The notes under the pieces were generated by a model. The model was not told the origin of the DNA, did no database searches, and saw only the letters and a program-made list of their open reading frames with translations. A program made the position numbers and the translations under genes. From Prevotellaceae bacterium (GTDB taxonomy: Bacteria > Bacteroidota > Bacteroidia > Bacteroidales > Bacteroidaceae), in contig JAUNOM010000021.1 in the NCBI GenBank assembly GCA_030531085.1, positions 1-42,895 of the forward strand: DNA of 42,895 nucleotides, in the 5' to 3' direction. Positions 35,263 through 41,105 of the stretch are shown here, one piece after another. Each line of letters starts with the position of its first letter. Position 1 is the first letter of the stretch.

Positions 35263-35991
35263 ATGGACAACCGACTTAAAATTACCCCTTCGACAGTAAT
35301 AACAAGCGAACGCCTGAAATTACTATGTAACCGTTACCACCATGAACTCTGCTATGGCCTCAGACCAAGTTGTATGCCGAAAATCCGCATCAGATATGTA
35401 GAAGACAAAGGAAAATTCGGTTATGCAGAGTTTGGGGACTTCTTTTTCTTCGCAGACGACTTGTATGTATGGAGGCAGGAAGAGGAATACGCAGATGATC
35501 ACAGTCAAGATGTGGTCGATGGTACATTTGATGAGAAATGCACAAGGCAGGGATATGCCTGCCGTTTCTTATACGCGGGAGCGGACACCAATTATGTTGA
35601 CTGCAATGGCGAGCATATCTTTGTAGGCGATGTGATAGAGCTAAAAGAGAAACATAGTGAGACACAGCTGGCACTGGGGTACTTTCCCTACCTTGAGAGT
35701 AAAGGAATGAGATACTGTTTCGTACTCGACAACCACTCACTCGCTCTTGAAGACTGTGCCGGCAGAAAGGATATACGTCTCACTCGCATAGGAACGACCT
35801 ACTTTCAATTGGATCTGAATTACGAGATAGAAGACATGAATCAGAAAGTCCGTGACTTCAATGGCTGGCATGACACCAATGAGGAACATGAAGAAAAAGT
35901 ACTCATGGCGAGATATACCCCTAATTTCGACCAAGAGCCATGGAAATACCACGGGCTGGAGATATTAGGAGCGGAATTTGACTGGAGATAA
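35263..35991 (+). CDS. uncharacterised protein with a YopX-like motif
   Basis: A 242-residue, acidic, cysteine-containing protein without signal peptide. I did not recognise the whole protein. The central CNGEHIFVGDVIEL (about 127-140) resembles the turn found in phage YopX proteins (DKNGxEIxxGDIV). The N-terminal FGYAEFGDFFFFADDLYVW and C-terminal FNGWHDTNEEHEE stretches are unassigned. It lies 18 bases after the Nudix gene and 34 bases before a GIY-YIG nuclease gene in the same direction. Confidence 0.7.
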   Translation: MDNRLKITPSTVITSERLKLLCNRYHHELCYGLRPSCMPKIRIRYVEDKGKFGYAEFGDFFFFADDLYVWRQEEEYADDHSQDVVDGTFDEKCTRQGYACRFLYAGADTNYVDCNGEHIFVGDVIELKEKHSETQLALGYFPYLESKGMRYCFVLDNHSLALEDCAGRKDIRLTRIGTTYFQLDLNYEIEDMNQKVRDFNGWHDTNEEHEEKVLMARYTPNFDQEPWKYHGLEILGAEFDWR

Positions 35992-36025
35992 TAACTAACC
36001 AAAAACAAATAAAATTTTTACACTT

Positions 36026-36928
36026 ATGGAAAAAACAGATTATACCGCAACCATTCAAGAGTTGCTAAAAGGAATTGACAGTGAATTTGACAACACAAAT
36101 CCACGACACATTAAAATGATACGCCATGCGGACAAGCGTACAAAACTGGGCAAGGATCAGGAACAAACACAGTTGTTTATTCGCGACAATCCTTTCCCAT
36201 CCAATATTACAAGCATATACGCTCTTTACGTATACCGCAAAGATCTCTTTCTACAATACCAAAGCGAACAGTTAGCTTGCAATATGAAAAACATAAAATA
36301 CCTTGTTTCTTTTATTGGAGAAAAGAATACAACAGCAAGGTTCGTTGGTGTATATAGAATAAACAGTAAAAGGGATAATCCAAGAGTAGAGGGCGAAGTA
36401 ATTTTAGATTTGGAGCGAATAAAGGCTTTTGAGCATTTAGAAAAGAGAATTGTAATAGATTGGGGATTTCCAGCCAATGCATGGCATCAGTACTATTATA
36501 AAGAAAAGAAAGCGAGAATAGAAGAGTATATACAGGAACAAAGCAAAGCGCCATTGTTTAAATCATATTTAGAAGTAAATGTAAATCATGCTCAGTTGCA
36601 AGTGGCTGTTCAACATCCTGATTGGGTGACAATGCTAAAGGATGTAAATTGCATATACTGCATATTGGATACATCTAACGGTAAGCAATATGTTGGTTCC
36701 ACCTACAATAAACAGGGGATACTGGGACGATGGTCTCAATATGCTGCAACAGGTCACGGAGGCGACTTAGATCTTGAGAAGAAAGGAGAAAATTACTGCA
36801 AAACCAATTTAAAATGGTCTATTCTGGAAACTCTACCGTTAGATATTTCTGCCCATGATGCCATAGAACGAGAAACGTTGTGGAAAGAAAAACTGGGTGT
36901 TAAAAGATTTGGCTATTGCAATAACTAA
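36026..36928 (+). CDS. GIY-YIG nuclease domain protein
   Basis: A 300-residue protein. The last 95 residues form a GIY-YIG nuclease: IYCI (210-213), YVGS (222-225), the catalytic Arg235 in GRW, and a Glu in IERETLWKEKLG (about 280-291) for metal binding. The N-terminal 200 residues are an unrecognised domain that may recognise DNA or a modification. Such stand-alone nucleases occur in restriction-like, repair and mobile contexts. Codon use is AT-rich compared with genes to the left of 35200, suggesting acquisition. Confidence 0.8.
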   Translation: MEKTDYTATIQELLKGIDSEFDNTNPRHIKMIRHADKRTKLGKDQEQTQLFIRDNPFPSNITSIYALYVYRKDLFLQYQSEQLACNMKNIKYLVSFIGEKNTTARFVGVYRINSKRDNPRVEGEVILDLERIKAFEHLEKRIVIDWGFPANAWHQYYYKEKKARIEEYIQEQSKAPLFKSYLEVNVNHAQLQVAVQHPDWVTMLKDVNCIYCILDTSNGKQYVGSTYNKQGILGRWSQYAATGHGGDLDLEKKGENYCKTNLKWSILETLPLDISAHDAIERETLWKEKLGVKRFGYCNN

Positions 36929-36937
36929 TCATTCATT

Positions 36938-37342
36938 ATGTACAATAGAGAATATACCCCCGAATTTATCTCGGAGTTAAAGGGAAACGAGATATTTGTG
37001 TTTGGAAGTAACCTTGCTGGCGCTCACGGTGGAGGTGCGGCACGGGTGGCATTCAGACAGTTTGGGGCAGTATGGGGTAAAGGTGTAGGTCTTCAAGGAA
37101 AGACATATGCCATCCCTACGATGCAGGGCGGAGTGGAAACCATCCGCCCATACGTTGACGAGTTTATCCAATTTGCCAAAGAGCATAAGGAACAGACATT
37201 TTTGGTGACACGCATAGGCTGTGGCATAGCAGGATTCAAAGACGAGGAAATAGCCCCACTGTTCAAAGAAGCAGAAAGCATTGACAATATACTTCTGCCA
37301 CAGGAGTTCGTTGAATGTATTCAAACAACAGGAAAATCATAA
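36938..37342 (+). CDS. A1S_2505-like phage-type protein
   Basis: A 134-residue protein with the pattern FVFGSNLAGAHGGGAARVAFRQFGA, GKTYAIPTMQ, FLVTRIGCGIAGF and IAPLF, matching the A1S_2505-type family seen in phages and bacteria and resembling macro-domain-type nucleotide-binding loops. Function unknown; ADP-ribose or nucleotide binding is plausible from the glycine-rich loops. It starts 9 bases after the GIY-YIG gene, so the two are very likely co-expressed. Confidence 0.78.
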   Translation: MYNREYTPEFISELKGNEIFVFGSNLAGAHGGGAARVAFRQFGAVWGKGVGLQGKTYAIPTMQGGVETIRPYVDEFIQFAKEHKEQTFLVTRIGCGIAGFKDEEIAPLFKEAESIDNILLPQEFVECIQTTGKS

Positions 37343-37468
37343 TATCTGTCTTCCGCATTTTGCAGGGCCTTACAGGAAAAGTTCAAGAAATAAGTATATA
37401 ATATTTAAGCTAATATCTACTTTCAAAATCTGATAATGTCCTGATATAAAAAGAAAAAACGAAATTTA

Positions 37469-37500
37469 TTGCAGAATTTAAGATTTTATGAGTACCTTTG
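37469..37500 (+). promoter_or_regulatory. promoter of the caspase operon
   Basis: TTG (37469-37471) and TACCTTTG (37493-37500) are 21 bases apart. Transcription would give a leader of about 420 bases ending at the lipoprotein ATG. Confidence 0.65.
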
Positions 37501-37743
37501 CAAGAGAAAATATAAAGTAGGGACACGTATTCATTCCTACAAACCAATAATGAGACATAGACAGAATACAAGGTAAAACTAAATCAAGATAATACGAAAC
37601 AGACATTGATACGCAAACAGAAACGCTTTCGGTAATTTGCAACCAGCAAAATTATCCACAGAAGAAGACAACTGGGCAAAGCCTCAAACCATTTACTTGG
37701 CGTTTCCGTTCTATACTTGATAACGAACATACATTATTATATT

Positions 37744-37929
37744 GAGCTTTTAGCTCTTGTTCTCTAATCTCGAATACCGCCAATATTCATCCACGAGAAC
37801 AAGTAGACCGAAGGTTCACGCTTATAGGGCGTGAACCATTCTGTGCTTGTTGTGGATATGGTCACTTGGCGGTAACCAGAGATTAGACAAGTTACAGAAT
37901 GGTTGCACGCCTACTTTTTATTCTATCTA
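37744..37929 (+). promoter_or_regulatory. structured leader RNA, copy 2
   Basis: Small hairpin GAGC-TTTTA-GCTC (37744-37756), then a rod: TCTAATCT 37763-37770 with AGATTAGA 37880-37887; TACCGCCAA 37775-37783 with TTGGCGGTA 37866-37874; ATCCAC 37789-37794 with GTGGAT 37852-37857; AACAAG 37798-37803 with CTTGTT 37846-37851; apical GGTTCACGC 37813-37821 with GCGTGAACC 37829-37837. Alternatively GGCGTGAACCATTCTGT (37828-37844) pairs with ACAGAATGGTTGCACGCC (37894-37911) over 17 pairs with one bulged G. A U-rich stretch then leads to the ATG at 37930. Compared with copy 1, the outer stem shows a compensatory T-A to A-T change and the middle stem has different sequence but is still paired. Confidence 0.78.
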
Positions 37930-38493
37930 ATGAAAAAGCTACATTTTATTTTATACCTATTTTATGCGTGTTGGTTATTAGGATGTATAGGATGTGCATC
38001 CTTATACAGAACACAACATAACAAAGATTTTCATCAATCAGAGGATTCTGTCATTCTGTCAAAATGGGGAGAAACTGGCAAAGTCCTTACTGAATACAAA
38101 AACTTTGGTAGAATTTATAAACTTAATCCACTAACCAATTCATCTAAAAACAATTCAATAGCAGGCTTCCTGGTTACAGACACCCTGCAGAGTGTTAACT
38201 CTATACAAAGTTCTGCACTTCTATTCGCACTACAATCCCCATTTTTTTACGCAGCAGACAGTACTTCCTTTAAAAGTGTTTTTGCTCCATTTATAGCCAT
38301 AGAGATACAAGGCAAAAATAAAACTAAACAATATTTACTGCTGAGCTATAATAATAGGGAATTAGCATTGGCCTCTGATTCCATGGTTATAAAAAGAAGG
38401 AAATACGATAACCATAAATTTTTCTTGTCATTAGGCCTCAGTCTGCTCCCAAATGACAATTATTTGAAAACTAACTACGAATTAAGTAAATAA
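37930..38493 (+). CDS. small lipoprotein, first gene of the caspase operon
   Basis: A 187-residue protein starting MKKLHFILYLFYACWLLGC. It has lipobox candidates at LLGC and IGC, so it is probably lipidated. I did not recognise a domain. The start at 37930 is preferred over 37903 because the conserved leader RNA ends exactly there, as at 10928 in the other copy, and the shorter form begins with a proper signal sequence. It is 12 bases upstream of the caspase gene. Confidence 0.75.
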   Translation: MKKLHFILYLFYACWLLGCIGCASLYRTQHNKDFHQSEDSVILSKWGETGKVLTEYKNFGRIYKLNPLTNSSKNNSIAGFLVTDTLQSVNSIQSSALLFALQSPFFYAADSTSFKSVFAPFIAIEIQGKNKTKQYLLLSYNNRELALASDSMVIKRRKYDNHKFFLSLGLSLLPNDNYLKTNYELSK

Positions 38494-38505
38494 GAGTGTT
38501 AAGCT

Positions 38506-39651
38506 ATGAAGAAAATCATTTTAAACTGTCTATTTGTTGTTATGATTGTCTGTTGGGCTATAGTGCCCGCAAAATCACAAACCCTTCATGCCATAGTGTT
38601 TGCAGACACCCAAGATAATAATATTGGCATCTATGATAAGCAAGACTTTGTCAATATTACTTTAGAGCTGAATACAATAGCTTCGGCAACCGGCTTGAAA
38701 TTAAAGCAATATTACTACAAAGACACTCAATGTAACAACAGCAATTTAGTCTCGGTATTATCGAACATAAAGACTTCCACTAATGATGTGGTCTTTTTTT
38801 ACTATTCAGGGCATGGAACACGCTCTACGACCGACAACTCCGAATTTCCACAGATATGTTTGGGAAGTCATTATGAACAGGATTTCTATCCATTGGAAAA
38901 AGTTCTAAGCAAACTTTCTATGCTACCAGCAAGACTGAAAATTGTAATAGGTGACTGCTGTAACTCTATAGCTCCTGGAGTCACATCTAAAGACTATGCA
39001 ACAAAAGGTCCAACAATTTTAACAAAAGAGCCGGTCAATGTATATTGTAATCTTTTCTTAGGTAGTGAAGGTACCATCATTGCGTCAGGAAGCAGAAAAG
39101 GAGAGAATTCAAGTACTATTAGTTATACAGACGGTAATCCTGCTGGTGGAATTTTCACTGTGACATTACTTGAGGTCATGCAAACTGTATCACAAAAAGG
39201 GTTAGATGCCAGCTGGGATAATATATTTGCAGCAACAAAAACGATGACATACAAACTACGACAGCAAACGCCTGTATATAACATACAGATAAAAAATAAT
39301 GAAGAAAACTCCTCAAGCTATTCTGCGCCTGCCAACACTGCTACAGCTGACGAGGGAGGAATTAGCATTATCCAAATGCTTACTGCGATAGCCAACGAGA
39401 ATATCTCTGTGGAAAAAAGAGTAAAAGTCATCGAGGAAGCATTACAACTGGCTTTTAGCTCTCCTGATGTTAAAGTTGAAATTGTAGGGCGCAATGGTAT
39501 CACAGTTGTCGCAACAGAAAAAGCAAGCGACTTTGTCCTACGACTATGCACAACCCATAATCTGGTTAACCTTGTTGAGGTGGATGGAACGAAGGATGAC
39601 AATGGGCGATACAAATATTTGAAAGTACATGAAATTTACAAAAACTATTAA
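38506..39651 (+). CDS. exported caspase family (C14) peptidase
   Basis: A 381-residue protein with a signal peptide (MKKIILNCLFVVMIVCWA to about AKSQ), so it is periplasmic or secreted. The caspase fold follows at about 26-270, with catalytic His103 in FFYYSGHGTRS and Cys152 in VIGDCCNS. The S1-type specificity cannot be assigned. A Ser/Ala-rich linker (about 275-290) leads to a 95-residue C-terminal domain with IVGRNGITVV and a final LKVHEIY. Bacterial metacaspase-type enzymes usually cut after Arg or Lys and often act on proteins encoded next to them, so the neighbouring exported proteins are candidate substrates (inference). Confidence 0.87.
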   Translation: MKKIILNCLFVVMIVCWAIVPAKSQTLHAIVFADTQDNNIGIYDKQDFVNITLELNTIASATGLKLKQYYYKDTQCNNSNLVSVLSNIKTSTNDVVFFYYSGHGTRSTTDNSEFPQICLGSHYEQDFYPLEKVLSKLSMLPARLKIVIGDCCNSIAPGVTSKDYATKGPTILTKEPVNVYCNLFLGSEGTIIASGSRKGENSSTISYTDGNPAGGIFTVTLLEVMQTVSQKGLDASWDNIFAATKTMTYKLRQQTPVYNIQIKNNEENSSSYSAPANTATADEGGISIIQMLTAIANENISVEKRVKVIEEALQLAFSSPDVKVEIVGRNGITVVATEKASDFVLRLCTTHNLVNLVEVDGTKDDNGRYKYLKVHEIYKNY

Positions 39652-39668
39652 TCATAACATATACAACA

Positions 39669-40283
39669 ATGAAAAGGATTTTAATATTATTTTGCAGTAT
39701 TACAATGTTTTTGTCTGCAAACGCACAGGTAAACGATCTGTCCGAAAGTGATATTCAATCATTTAAAGATAGGGCTGGAGAGATTATAGATATGTTTCAA
39801 AATAACTTGTCTATTTTAGCCGGGAAAAAATACTCCATGAAAGTGAAGACTGTTTACAAGAAAAGTGTCCTGAAACTATTCATAGGAGAAGGTGAGCCAT
39901 ACACAGACCCTGATGGAGTGAAGCACACTGGCGTACAAATGCAAGTGTCAAAACTAAGAAATGGGAAAGAAGTAAAAAACAGAATATTGCTAAGCACATA
40001 CCTTGATAATCTGATAAAGCTTCCATACGCCGAAATCAGACTGACTAAAGCCGACACATACAGAATAAGTAATATATATAAAGTGGGAGACCATTACGAA
40101 GCTACAGCCACAATATTCCAACGTTTTGAAGGCTTTAGCAAAAATGAACAGACTAAACTTTACAGTGATGTGACCCAAAAGAATATAAAGGTATACATTA
40201 TTCCAGAAAACGACTATGTGTTGGGCCAACATTGGAGTGTCAGGCTCGGAGACATAGAAGTAGTTGACACAACAGACTTATAA
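39669..40283 (+). CDS. exported protein of the caspase operon, unknown domain
   Basis: A 204-residue protein with a signal peptide ending NAQ (residues 1-20). A helix (FKDRAGEIIDMFQNNLSILA) is followed by a beta-rich region containing YLDNLIKLPYAEIRLTKADTYRIS, YEATATIFQRFEGF, YSDVTQKNIKVYI and WSVRLGDIEVV. The helix-then-curved-sheet order is reminiscent of NTF2-like folds, but this is inference. It starts 17 bases after the caspase gene. Confidence 0.78.
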   Translation: MKRILILFCSITMFLSANAQVNDLSESDIQSFKDRAGEIIDMFQNNLSILAGKKYSMKVKTVYKKSVLKLFIGEGEPYTDPDGVKHTGVQMQVSKLRNGKEVKNRILLSTYLDNLIKLPYAEIRLTKADTYRISNIYKVGDHYEATATIFQRFEGFSKNEQTKLYSDVTQKNIKVYIIPENDYVLGQHWSVRLGDIEVVDTTDL

Positions 40284-40300
40284 TATAGATATCAAGAATT

Positions 40301-41098
40301 ATGCAAAAATGGATTTCTGTGTGGATACTGTTACAAATGATAAGTGTTCATGTGATCTCGCAGACACTTTGCGTTGATTTCAAGGAAGACTTGCTAAAAG
40401 GCAGGGTAAAACAAATAGACGAGTTCATGTGCCGTTTCAATATGGAAGAAACTTGGGATGGAAAGAAAATCACAGATAAAGGCGATAAGGATTTACGCAG
40501 AAAATATATAAAGACACTATTTGATAATGATACATTTAGAAGAAGTGACGGGACTTTCTCTCCAATAATTGAAAAATTTGCCAATACTATTACAGATAAT
40601 GGATATACATTGCATTATGAAGACAGCACATGGACTGCAGTTGTAAAATGCAACGCAACAATCTGCAACAGAAGTGAAAGCATAACACTATATCTACAAA
40701 CCAGACAACAGGCTAAAGGTGAGTTTGTATGGATAATAAAAGATGTCAAAGGAAAGTTGTTTGCATACCTGTCAGACAGTTCTGATGACAATAAACCGCA
40801 TCTTTTTATCTCACCTATGGAACACGAGATAGGTTTCGTGGGAATATTGGACAAGCCTTATCGTGGAGCTGATTTAAGAAAAATGGTAGCAGATGACCGC
40901 ACAACAAGCCGGCTGTCAATGTTGACAATGTTATTGGAATCAGGCCTGCTGAAACTTAATACCATACAACACGTATCGTTTAAATTCTCCACCGTTCCTG
41001 GATGGTCTTTTACTGTCAATAGAAAAGAGAAGAAAGGGTCTTATAACACAGGATGGCTCATAACAGAGATTATGGACATCAAACAATCTGACAAATGA
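40301..41098 (+). CDS. exported protein of the caspase operon, NTF2-like pattern
   Basis: A 265-residue protein with a signal peptide ending VISQ (about residue 21). An N-terminal helical part (VDFKEDLLKGRVKQIDEFMCRF) is followed by strands including YEDSTWTAVVKCNATI, SITLYLQTRQ and FVWIIKDVKGKLF, then a second half (about 165-265) with FVGILDKPYRGADLRKM and IQHVSFKFSTVPGWSFTV. The first half has the order of helices and strands of an NTF2-like fold (inference). No catalytic motif seen. It lies 17 bases after the previous gene and 7 bases before the next. Confidence 0.75.
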   Translation: MQKWISVWILLQMISVHVISQTLCVDFKEDLLKGRVKQIDEFMCRFNMEETWDGKKITDKGDKDLRRKYIKTLFDNDTFRRSDGTFSPIIEKFANTITDNGYTLHYEDSTWTAVVKCNATICNRSESITLYLQTRQQAKGEFVWIIKDVKGKLFAYLSDSSDDNKPHLFISPMEHEIGFVGILDKPYRGADLRKMVADDRTTSRLSMLTMLLESGLLKLNTIQHVSFKFSTVPGWSFTVNRKEKKGSYNTGWLITEIMDIKQSDK

Positions 41099-41105
41099 TA
41101 ATAAT

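Larger units (their letters stand above)
37343..37929 (+). other. 587-base leader region of the caspase operon
   Basis: It contains a promoter (37469-37500), about 240 bases without visible structure, and the structured leader RNA copy 2 (37744-37929). No open frame with protein character was found. Base composition is AT-rich. Confidence 0.7.

Noticed and set aside
37744-37929. Leader RNA as retron, group II intron or DGR RNA
   Set aside because: No reverse transcriptase is encoded in the window, and no domain V-like hairpin or template/variable repeat pair was found.
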